From ZC4RG29 sp036381475 (lineage in GTDB: Bacteria > Bacteroidota > Bacteroidia > Cytophagales > Cyclobacteriaceae), in contig DASVCT010000191.1 of the NCBI GenBank assembly GCA_036381475.1, positions 1-6,526 of the forward strand: a stretch of DNA of 6,526 bases, read 5' to 3'. The notes below the pieces were generated by a model, which saw only the letters and a list, made by a program, of their open reading frames with translations, was not told where the DNA came from and made no database searches. Position numbers and translations under genes: made by a program. How positions within the stretch are numbered: position 1 is the stretch's first letter; each line of letters begins with the position of its first letter. Positions 1 through 6,173 of this stretch are shown here, in pieces.

Positions 1-1
1 G

Positions 2-583
2 GAACGGTTTACCGGCAACCATCGGAAGATTACATTCGACGGAGAAGGATTCTTTCAAATTGAAAAGGATCCGGACCGGCCTTTTTATGTTTACACTGCG
101 CACGTCGTAACCAAGGTTTTGGGCACGAGCTTTACGATCAGGGCGTTTCAAAAGGAGCCAGAGGTAGTTGTGGCAGTCAGAACTGGCCGGGTGTCGGTTT
201 ATACGCATAATGATGCGGAGGACGGCAATGCCGCATTACCCGAAACGATATTGACACCGAACCAGCAAGCGATCTACAGTAAGCCAACGCACACGTTGAG
301 CCGAGCCCTGGTTGATAATCCACAGCCTGTAGTCTCCAAAGAAAAGCTTCTAGCGATACACTTTGAGAATGCTCCGATCTCGGAGATTTTCCAGACGATT
401 GAAGATGTTTATCAAATCGATATCAGGTTTAATGAACGCCTTCTTGCAGGATGCAGGCTCACCACCAGTATTTCGGATGGTGGCATTTTTGACAGGCTTG
501 ACATCATCTGCACGGCAATTCGGGCAACCTATAAGGTAGAAGACACGCACATTGTAATAAATGGAGCCGGATGCGGACGGTAA
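2..583 (+). CDS. FecR-family anti-sigma factor with DUF4974 domain, 3' part (5' end outside window)
   Basis: The frame is open from base 2 to the TAA at 581-583, giving 193 residues; the true start lies upstream. FecR proteins are inner-membrane regulators that hold an ECF sigma factor and release it on a signal from the outer membrane. The visible part begins inside the periplasmic FecR domain: GEGFFQIEKD and RPFYVYT, then V-x-x-VLGTSFTIRAF near residues 36-49, then V-x-V-RTGRVSVY. A linker leads into a DUF4974 (FecR C-terminal) domain at about residues 117-191: LLAIHFENAPISEIF, a Y-x-I-D-I-x-F strand, CRLTT, ICTAIRATY, and the terminal HIVINGAGC. That architecture is characteristic of Bacteroidota. 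The cytoplasmic N-terminus and membrane segment must lie upstream, probably after the sigma gene. A TTG at 119 is an internal leucine, not the start. A SusC-type receptor usually follows such genes but does not here. Confidence 0.93.
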   Translation, partial: ERFTGNHRKITFDGEGFFQIEKDPDRPFYVYTAHVVTKVLGTSFTIRAFQKEPEVVVAVRTGRVSVYTHNDAEDGNAALPETILTPNQQAIYSKPTHTLSRALVDNPQPVVSKEKLLAIHFENAPISEIFQTIEDVYQIDIRFNERLLAGCRLTTSISDGGIFDRLDIICTAIRATYKVEDTHIVINGAGCGR

Positions 584-599
584 GCCGAAATGGCTTACC
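579..599 (+). repeat. 8-bp perfect hairpin spanning the fecR stop codon
   Basis: GGTAAGCC at 579-586 is exactly complementary to GGCTTACC at 592-599, with the 5-base loop GAAAT; the loop ends can form one more G-U pair. The TAA stop of the FecR-like gene lies within the left arm. No T-run follows, so it is not a standard rho-independent terminator. It could be an RNA stabiliser, a partial attenuator between fecR and the glycosidase-like gene, or chance. The structure lies between the ATG at 571 and the ATG at 655, which favours 655 as the downstream start. Confidence 0.6.
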
Positions 600-654
600 C
601 CCGCTTGCCTTGCAAACTCGGTCTTCAATAATCCAATTTCTTTCATCAAACACA

Positions 655-2709
655 ATGGGAAGTTGTCTGAAGCGTTGTTGCATGTTCTACGCCGTCATGG
701 CGGTGGCTGCAAGTTCTTGTCTGGCACAATCCGATAAGTCGGAAAACTCCGACCGATGGGCGATCCGCAGTGATGGTAGTATTGTGTGGAGAATTGACGA
801 CCGCCTTCCTCACCACGATCACATCGAAATGAGTGGGGAAAGGGTTTCGATTTGGATCGAGTACGGCGTTATGGAAGACAGATCCGGGGCGTTTCGACGC
901 ACCATCGTGTTTCCAACGTTTCGCATGAAACCGAACGATACGCATGCCAGCCTAATGTACACGTTTGACGATAACGATCTGCCCCGAATATTCGTCGATA
1001 ACGTGCCGCTCCGCAGCACGATTGTCAATGGGCGATCACTCCCGGCTGCTATGCATCGCATAGACAGCATTACTCACAAGGGCATTATGACGGTGTATTC
1101 AACCATTGGATCACCTGCTAAGATCCGAGTTGAGCGACGCATTTTTCCTTCAGTGGACAAGCCGCTTGCGGTCGAACGACTGATATTCACAAATGTAACC
1201 AACCAGGAAGTCGTAGTCGATATGGATCGACTGCAGCACAAACTGGAGATCGATACGTCGAGAACGACGCGTGGACCACATATTATTGCGATGACGACTT
1301 TTGGCCACGGACGACACCGCATTCCGCCCGGCGGACGGGCGGAATGCGCGATCTATTATCAGGCATCGACCGGCCAATCGGATCTTGCCACCCCCGACCC
1401 TCACCGTGAAGAAGATGCAAGGTCAGCCCGCATAGCAAAAATTCTGTCATTGATGAGGCTGGAAACCCCGGAAATGATACTAAACACGGCATTTGATTTT
1501 GCTAAAATTCGCGCTGTTGAAAGCATCTACAAGACAAGGGGCGGATACATGCATAGTCCGGGCGGACTAGCCTACTATGCCGCAATCTGGGCTAACGATC
1601 AGGCAGAGTATGTGAATCCGTTTTTTGCAATGCTGACGGATAAAGTTGCGAACTCATCGGCAATGAATTCGTACCGTCATTTCGCCCGATACATAAACTC
1701 GGAATACAAACCGATTCCAAGTTCCATAATTGCTGAGGGGGAAGGCTACTGGAATGGTGTGGGGGATCGGGGAGATATGGCTATGATTGCGTACGGCGCA
1801 GCACGGTATGCACTGGCACTTGGCAGCTATGATTCGGCCAAAGTGCTTTGGCCCTTAATCACCTGGTGCCTTGAATACTGTAAGCGTCACATAAACGCGG
1901 ATGGTGTTGTCGAATCGGATACGGATGAACTGGAAGGAAGGTTTCCCGCAGGCAAGGCTAATCTGTCTACGAGCAGTCTGTATTATGACGCATTGTTGTC
2001 ATCTGCTATGCTGGGAAAAGCCCTTGGCGAAAGTTCACGCCTGATCAGGGACTACGAAAGGCGGGCCGCAAGGTTGAGGAAAGCCATTGAAAACTATTTT
2101 GGCAGCAACGTCGAAGGTTTTGAAACATATAAGTACTACAAGGAAAACGATGTCCTTCGCTCGTGGATATGCCTGCCCTTGTGTGTTGGAATCTTCGATA
2201 GGAAAGACCAAACCATTGACGCCCTGTTTTCCCCTCGATTGTGGACAGGCGATGGCCTGGCAACACAGGCTGGCGATAAGACTTTCTGGGATCGTTCAAC
2301 ATTGTACGCGCTTCGCGGTGTGCTCCAGGCCGGTGAGACCCGAAGAGCAATGGAGTATATAAGTTATTATTCGAGACGTCGCCTGTTGGGCGACCATGTT
2401 CCCTATCCTGTAGAAGCCTTTCCTGAAGGGAACCAACGTCACCTTTCAGCTGAAAGTGGATTGTATTGCCGGATATTCACTGAAGGATTGTTCGGCATCA
2501 GGCCAACGGGCATCAACAGCTTCACGTGCACACCACGCCTGCCCGCTGAGTGGAACCGCATGGCCCTGCGCCACATACAATGTGCAGGCAAGGTGTTCGA
2601 CATTGAGGTTGCGTGTATTGAACAAGGCAGGTTGTCCATCATCATACAGGGAGATGATCGCAAGCAATTTGAGGTAGATGAAGGGGGTACGGTTTCAGTA
2701 AGATTTTGA
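655..2709 (+). CDS. Exported six-hairpin glycosidase-like protein, (alpha/alpha)6 barrel, specificity unknown
   Basis: I chose the ATG at 655 (684 residues) because it begins with an export signal: MGSCLKRCC, a hydrophobic stretch MFYAVMAVAASSC, and a likely signal peptidase I cut at SCLA|Q near residue 24. The in-frame ATG at 571 would bury this signal and overlap the fecR stop. C22 might instead be a lipoprotein cysteine, but the lipobox is weak. Residues about 26-260 look like a beta-rich N-terminal domain. Residues about 265-620 look like helical hairpins of a six-hairpin glycosidase: AIWANDQAEY (310-319), EGEGYWNGVGDRGD (361-374), ESDTDELEGRFPAGKANL (420-437), DVLRSWICLPL (499-509), QAGDKTFWDRSTLYALRG (538-555) and ESGLYCRIFTEGLFGIRPTG (600-619). 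A beta tail carrying P-x-LPAEW closes the protein, as in GH78- or GH65-type enzymes. Acidic residues D315, E318, E361, D371 and E600 are candidates for catalysis. Substrate and GH family cannot be assigned. It may be co-transcribed with fecR upstream and the dehydrogenase downstream. Confidence 0.82.
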   Translation: MGSCLKRCCMFYAVMAVAASSCLAQSDKSENSDRWAIRSDGSIVWRIDDRLPHHDHIEMSGERVSIWIEYGVMEDRSGAFRRTIVFPTFRMKPNDTHASLMYTFDDNDLPRIFVDNVPLRSTIVNGRSLPAAMHRIDSITHKGIMTVYSTIGSPAKIRVERRIFPSVDKPLAVERLIFTNVTNQEVVVDMDRLQHKLEIDTSRTTRGPHIIAMTTFGHGRHRIPPGGRAECAIYYQASTGQSDLATPDPHREEDARSARIAKILSLMRLETPEMILNTAFDFAKIRAVESIYKTRGGYMHSPGGLAYYAAIWANDQAEYVNPFFAMLTDKVANSSAMNSYRHFARYINSEYKPIPSSIIAEGEGYWNGVGDRGDMAMIAYGAARYALALGSYDSAKVLWPLITWCLEYCKRHINADGVVESDTDELEGRFPAGKANLSTSSLYYDALLSSAMLGKALGESSRLIRDYERRAARLRKAIENYFGSNVEGFETYKYYKENDVLRSWICLPLCVGIFDRKDQTIDALFSPRLWTGDGLATQAGDKTFWDRSTLYALRGVLQAGETRRAMEYISYYSRRRLLGDHVPYPVEAFPEGNQRHLSAESGLYCRIFTEGLFGIRPTGINSFTCTPRLPAEWNRMALRHIQCAGKVFDIEVACIEQGRLSIIIQGDDRKQFEVDEGGTVSVRF
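1318..1348 (+). repeat. 13-bp perfect intragenic hairpin, 5-base loop
   Basis: CGCATTCCGCCCG (1318-1330) and CGGGCGGAATGCG (1336-1348) are exact reverse complements around the loop GCGGA. The structure is GC-rich compared with its surroundings. It is in frame in the glycosidase-like gene and encodes R-I-P-P-G-G-R-A-E-C near mature-domain residues 222-231, at the end of the N-terminal beta domain. No T-run follows, so a standard terminator is unlikely. It could be a transcript processing or stability element, a small palindromic insertion, or a by-product of coding. Confidence 0.7.
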
Positions 2710-2796
2710 CTGACATGTGGGAGCGATTCAAACGCATTGACTGTGATACCATTCTCACTTAATGACACGGGCGACTTGATAAGTTGTTAATCGGCG

Positions 2797-4341
2797 ATGT
2801 CAATAATGAAACGCCTGACACTCTTTATTGGAAGTCTGGCCATCGTGGCTGGAGTCATGACCGTGTTTGCGCTTTCACGGCCTGTACGAGACAAGGTTCT
2901 TGTCCCGGCGGTTCTTCCGCAGGTCCGTGACAGCGTGACGATCGAAGAGAAGGTGGTGGCCAACGGCCTTGATGTTCCCTGGGACATTACCTGGGGACCT
3001 GACAACTGGATTTGGTTCACCGAGCAAAAGGGACTTGTGAGAAAAGCGAACCCATCGACAGGTGAGGTGAGAACGATCTTGAGCATTCCCGAGGTGCATA
3101 TGCAACGTGCTGTAGGGTTGCTTGGGTTGGCGATACACCCCGATATCAAACGATACCCTTATGTGTTTGTGGACTATTCGTATCTCGTTGATTCCACTCT
3201 TTTTCTGAAGGTTGTCCGCTTTCGGTATCAGGAGGGCGGATTGGTGCAACCAACAACCATCCTGGACAGAATACCCGCCACGGAGACCCACAATGGATCC
3301 CGCATCATCTTCGATGCCACCGGAAGACTCTTGATAACCACTGGCGATATCGATAGAGGTAGGCTTTCCCAGGATGTGAAATCGCCGAATGGCAAAATAC
3401 TTCGTATTAACATTGATGGTACCATTCCGTCCGATAACCCGATTCCCGGGAACCCGGTTTGGTCGTGGGGACATCGTAATTCACAAGGGCTCGTGTGGGC
3501 TCCGAATGGCAACATTTACAGTTCCGAGCATGGCGATGTGACGGATGACGAAATAAATCTTATTAAAAAAGGCGGAAACTATGGCTGGCCGCGCGTGGAG
3601 GGAATGTGTGATACGCGGAAGGAGCAAGGATTTTGTAACGATTCGTCCGTTGTGGAAGCACTGAAGATCTGGACACCGACGATTGCTCCAGCGGGCATTG
3701 AGTACTATGGTTCACATCTCATCCCGCAATGGCATAACAGTATCCTTGTCACTACGCTAAAGGACGCCAGCCTACGGGTGCTGCAGCTCAACACGGCGGG
3801 TAACGCGGTGGAATCAGAACAGATATATCTGTCAGGCAAGTACGGCCGGCTGAGAGATGTCTGCGTGTCGCCGTCAGGGGATGTTTACGTATCAACGAGC
3901 AATCGCGACTGGAATAAGACTGCAGGCCCAGGATTCCCTGCTGATGACGATGATAAGATTATCCGTCTTTCAGCAGGGACGGCTGTCGCGTCTATAGCTG
4001 CAGACCAACCGAGCAGCAAAGAGACTCATTCCGTTGCGGAGCGGGGTGCTGTGTTATATAGGCAGTATTGCGAATCCTGCCATAAGAGCGACGGGAATGG
4101 CTTAACCGGAGTATTCCCAGCGCTGCGTGGGTCACCCTATTTGCACGGCGAACCCAAAGCGTTGATCGATGTAGTGGTTGCCGGCCTTGATCGCGAACAA
4201 TACCTTCAGGCTATGCCGGCATTCGACTTTCTTGCGGATGATCAGATCGCTGATCTGCTTAATTATGTGAGAAGAGCATTCGGGAGACCGCGACCAACGA
4301 TTACCGCAGCCGATGTAAAGGCAGCCCGTTTAGGCGATTAA
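2797..4341 (+). CDS. PQQ-dependent sugar dehydrogenase (soluble GDH/Asd type) with C-terminal cytochrome c domain
   Basis: This 514-residue protein would oxidise aldose sugars outside the cytoplasm with PQQ and pass electrons to its own heme. The N-terminus (MKRLTLFIGSLAIVAGVMTVFA) is a signal peptide or membrane anchor; ATG 2797 or ATG 2806 could start it. The six-bladed GSDH propeller covers about residues 45-395: NGLDVPWDITWGPD, GLLGLAIHPD, ETHNGSRIIFD, SPNGKILRINIDG, WSWGHRNSQGL, GGNYGWP, PTIAPAGIEYY, TTLKDASLRV and YGRLRDVCVSPSGDVYVS. By analogy with the Acinetobacter soluble glucose dehydrogenase, H165 would be the catalytic base, and R227, N228, K322, R351 and R353 the PQQ contacts. 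All are present. A class I cytochrome c follows at about 412-495, with CESCH at 425-429 and M473 in QAMPAF as the likely axial ligand. C271 and C280 may form a disulfide. It starts 87 bp after the glycosidase-like gene on the same strand, with no clear promoter or terminator between. Sugar specificity is unknown; PQQ synthesis genes are not in the window. Confidence 0.93.
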   Translation: MSIMKRLTLFIGSLAIVAGVMTVFALSRPVRDKVLVPAVLPQVRDSVTIEEKVVANGLDVPWDITWGPDNWIWFTEQKGLVRKANPSTGEVRTILSIPEVHMQRAVGLLGLAIHPDIKRYPYVFVDYSYLVDSTLFLKVVRFRYQEGGLVQPTTILDRIPATETHNGSRIIFDATGRLLITTGDIDRGRLSQDVKSPNGKILRINIDGTIPSDNPIPGNPVWSWGHRNSQGLVWAPNGNIYSSEHGDVTDDEINLIKKGGNYGWPRVEGMCDTRKEQGFCNDSSVVEALKIWTPTIAPAGIEYYGSHLIPQWHNSILVTTLKDASLRVLQLNTAGNAVESEQIYLSGKYGRLRDVCVSPSGDVYVSTSNRDWNKTAGPGFPADDDDKIIRLSAGTAVASIAADQPSSKETHSVAERGAVLYRQYCESCHKSDGNGLTGVFPALRGSPYLHGEPKALIDVVVAGLDREQYLQAMPAFDFLADDQIADLLNYVRRAFGRPRPTITAADVKAARLGD

Positions 4342-4348
4342 CCCGGAT

Positions 4349-4379
4349 AACTTCGTACGCGTGGCGGCTTTACGAAATT
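4349..4379. repeat. Inverted repeat in the convergent gap between the dehydrogenase and the IolG-like gene
   Basis: TTCGTA (4352-4357) pairs with TACGAA (4371-4376). Adding AA at 4349-4350 and TT at 4378-4379 extends it to nine positions with one C-A mismatch, around a 13-base interior. It lies just past the dehydrogenase stop (4341) and covers the IolG-like stop codon (4370-4372 on the minus strand). Its position suits a bidirectional transcription end, but neither strand has a T-run after the stem, so terminator function is only a possibility. Confidence 0.3.
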
Positions 4380-5368
4380 GTAACCGGACGCATCTCTCTC
4401 AGGGACTTGTTCGCGGCATCGGCAATAAACATCGCCTGAAGTCCATCAATCCCTGACACCGGCATCGGCCTGCGGTTTCGCAAAGCGTCAATGAACGCCT
4501 CAATTTCCAGAAGGTAGGATGATGCATATCTGTCCATAAAGAAGTCGGGATGCCGCGCATGATGACCACCCGTTTCATCGTAATACCGGACATTATCTTT
4601 CAGTGGACTACGGGCCTCTATCATACCGTGTGATCCGAACACTTCCAGACGTTGATCATATCCATAGACCGCCTTTCGACTGTTCTCTATGATCGCAGTA
4701 GCGCCGTTGTGAAAATGAAGCAATACAACCCCGGTGTCTATGTCGCCAGCCTGACCAATGGCAGGATCAATTATGGCAGCACCTTTTGCGTAAACTTCCC
4801 TTACCTCGGATCCAACAATGTGACGGGCCATGTCGAAATCGTGAATCGTCATGTCCATAAATAGTCCGCCCGAATGCTCTATATATTTGATCGGGGGCGG
4901 ACTGGGGTCCCTGCTTACGATTCGGACCATGTATACGTCGCCAACTTTTCCACCTTCGACGTAACGCTTGATTGCCATAAAATCCGGATCGTAGCGCTGA
5001 TTGAATGCAAGCATCAGAGGGGCGCCACAGTTCGCGACAACTTGCAGGGTGTCCCTTACCCGGTTTAAGGAAAGGTCAAGCGGTTTTTCGCAGAATATAG
5101 CCTTTCGCGCGCGCGCCGCTTCTTCAACATAGTCTGCATGGGTGCTGGTGGGTGAACATATTAGTATGGCGTCAATTTGAGGATCGGAAAAAATCTCCGT
5201 GGGTTCATCGCAAGATTTTACGCGAAGCTCTTGCGAGAACGCCTTTCCTTCTGGTGATGGAGTGAAGGTAGCGACAACCTCAACATCAGGGATAGCTGTG
5301 CACAGGTTCCGCAAATGCAATCTGCCAATTCTGCCTAAACCCAAGACTGCAAGCCGTATCTTCTTCAT
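4370..5368 (-). CDS. Gfo/Idh/MocA-family oxidoreductase, inositol 2-dehydrogenase (IolG) type
   Basis: This 332-residue cytoplasmic NAD(P)-dependent enzyme most resembles myo-inositol 2-dehydrogenase, which oxidises myo-inositol to 2-keto-myo-inositol. The family's substrates vary, so another polyol or sugar is possible. The Rossmann domain (about 1-122) opens with AVLGLGRIGRLH at 7-18, continues with ILICSPTSTHADY (68-80) and ends with FCEKPLDL (92-99). The C-terminal sheet domain carries AFNQRYDPDF (121-130), SGGLFMDMTIHDFDMARH and KAVYGYDQRLEVFG. K95, D172 and H176 match the Lys/Asp/His catalytic set of Bacillus IolG. Length is normal. One oddity is the end of the second beta strand, which reads VVATFTPSPEG; it lacks the acidic residue that usually binds the NAD ribose, so cofactor preference may differ. 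The ATG at 5368 lies 34 bp after the SUMF1-fold gene on the same strand, suggesting one transcript. No other inositol genes are visible, so I give no gene symbol. Confidence 0.92.
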   Translation of the reverse strand: MKKIRLAVLGLGRIGRLHLRNLCTAIPDVEVVATFTPSPEGKAFSQELRVKSCDEPTEIFSDPQIDAILICSPTSTHADYVEEAARARKAIFCEKPLDLSLNRVRDTLQVVANCGAPLMLAFNQRYDPDFMAIKRYVEGGKVGDVYMVRIVSRDPSPPPIKYIEHSGGLFMDMTIHDFDMARHIVGSEVREVYAKGAAIIDPAIGQAGDIDTGVVLLHFHNGATAIIENSRKAVYGYDQRLEVFGSHGMIEARSPLKDNVRYYDETGGHHARHPDFFMDRYASSYLLEIEAFIDALRNRRPMPVSGIDGLQAMFIADAANKSLREMRPVTIS

Positions 5369-5402
5369 TCCTCAAGGAGACTAAAAGTTGTATTATGACG
5401 AA

Positions 5403-6173
5403 TCATTTTTCCATGACGGGTCGAAATCCCAGATAGTTCCTGGGTATGTTTGGTTCGCTTCGCCACCGGTTGCTTACCCGAAGATCCGTTGCGGGGGCCA
5501 CCCATCCGCCGCCCCTGATGACCCGATGGTTTCCTGTCTGAGCGCCCAGTGGATTCACGGTGCGGTGCGAGTCGGTATAGCTGGGGGCATACCAATCTAT
5601 GCACCATTCCCAGACGTTTCCACTCATGTCAAAGATGCCGAGTTCGTTCGCTAGTTTTCCTTTCACGGGTTGCGGCTGGGTGGGTGAAAGCGAATCGAAG
5701 ACTCCAATCAGAGTGACCTCGTTCCCGCCACTAAATAAGTATCCTTTGCTTTTGTTGCCACCTCGCGCTGCAAACTCCCATTCAGCTTCCGTAGGCAGCC
5801 GGTATCTTTTGCCCGTCCTTTCGCTAAGCCATTCACAGTATGCTACCGCATCGCTCCAGGTAATATTTACGATCGGGTAATCATCAATCCATCCCCAGGC
5901 AGGTTCCGGCGGCATGGGACGCCTGGTAGATTGACAGTATGCACGCCATTGCTTTACGGTAATTTCTGTTTTTGCAATATAAAAGTCTGAAAGTTCGACA
6001 GTGCGTATAGGTAGCTCATCCGCATCTCCTGATTCGTGTGTGTCGCCCATTCTGAACTCACCTCCCTCGACAAGGATCATTTCCGGAATACCGGAATCAC
6101 TTGCAGCGCACGAAGCCGATAAAAGAAATAAGAAGGGTAGTGTGCGAAACAACATGAAAATAAGATGTGTCAT
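5403..6173 (-). CDS. Exported FGE/SUMF1-fold protein lacking the catalytic cysteines
   Basis: This 256-residue protein has an export signal, MTHLIFMLFRTLPFLFLLSASC; C22 could be lipidated, although the lipobox (serine at -3) is not ideal. ATG 6173 is used; ATG 6155 would also keep most of the signal. The mature part is a complete formylglycine-generating-enzyme-like domain: MILVEGGEFRMGD (32-44), VELSDFYIAKTEIT (59-72), NITWSDAVAYCEWLS (103-117), RLPTEAEWEFAARGG (125-139), ELGIFDMSGNVWEWC (177-191), RVIRGGGW (217-224) and LGFRPV (248-253). True FGEs bind copper with two cysteines shortly after the RGGS motif. Here that stretch reads GGGWVAPATDLRVSNRW with no cysteine; the only cysteines are 22, 80, 113 and 191. 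A sulfatase-activating role is therefore unlikely, and no sulfatase gene is nearby. The fold is reused in EgtB-like enzymes, sugar-binding proteins and gliding-motility proteins such as GldJ/GldK. The real role is unknown. It is the first gene of a likely two-gene operon with the IolG-like gene. Confidence 0.9.
   Translation of the reverse strand: MTHLIFMLFRTLPFLFLLSASCAASDSGIPEMILVEGGEFRMGDTHESGDADELPIRTVELSDFYIAKTEITVKQWRAYCQSTRRPMPPEPAWGWIDDYPIVNITWSDAVAYCEWLSERTGKRYRLPTEAEWEFAARGGNKSKGYLFSGGNEVTLIGVFDSLSPTQPQPVKGKLANELGIFDMSGNVWEWCIDWYAPSYTDSHRTVNPLGAQTGNHRVIRGGGWVAPATDLRVSNRWRSEPNIPRNYLGFRPVMEK

Noticed and set aside
571..654. N-terminal extension of the glycosidase-like protein from the ATG at 571.
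   Set aside because: It would place 28 residues before an obvious signal peptide and overlap the fecR stop and hairpin. The ATG at 655 is a better start.
2737..2763. TTGACT (2737-2742) and CTTAAT (2758-2763) as a promoter for the PQQ dehydrogenase.
   Set aside because: The spacer is 15 bases, the -10 box matches at four positions only, and Bacteroidota do not use this consensus in general.
2875..3474. 199-codon open frame on the minus strand inside the PQQ dehydrogenase gene.
   Set aside because: It lies entirely opposite a confidently identified gene and its translation shows no recognisable domain, so it is a shadow frame.
4347..4379. The convergent gap contains ATAACTTCGTA, the same as the first 11 bases of a loxP arm, with a partly matching inverted arm TACGAA.
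   Set aside because: The right arm departs from loxP after TACGAA, the spacing is 13 rather than 8 bases, and no recombinase or phage gene is nearby. Treated as a coincidental inverted repeat.
5106..5116. Alternating CG run (CGCGCGCGCGC) in the IolG-like gene.
   Set aside because: It simply encodes an alanine/arginine-rich segment (AARAR) of the Rossmann domain and is short.
5403..6173. Calling this gene a sulfatase-modifying formylglycine-generating enzyme.
   Set aside because: The cysteines needed for copper binding and catalysis are missing and no sulfatase gene is present in the window.
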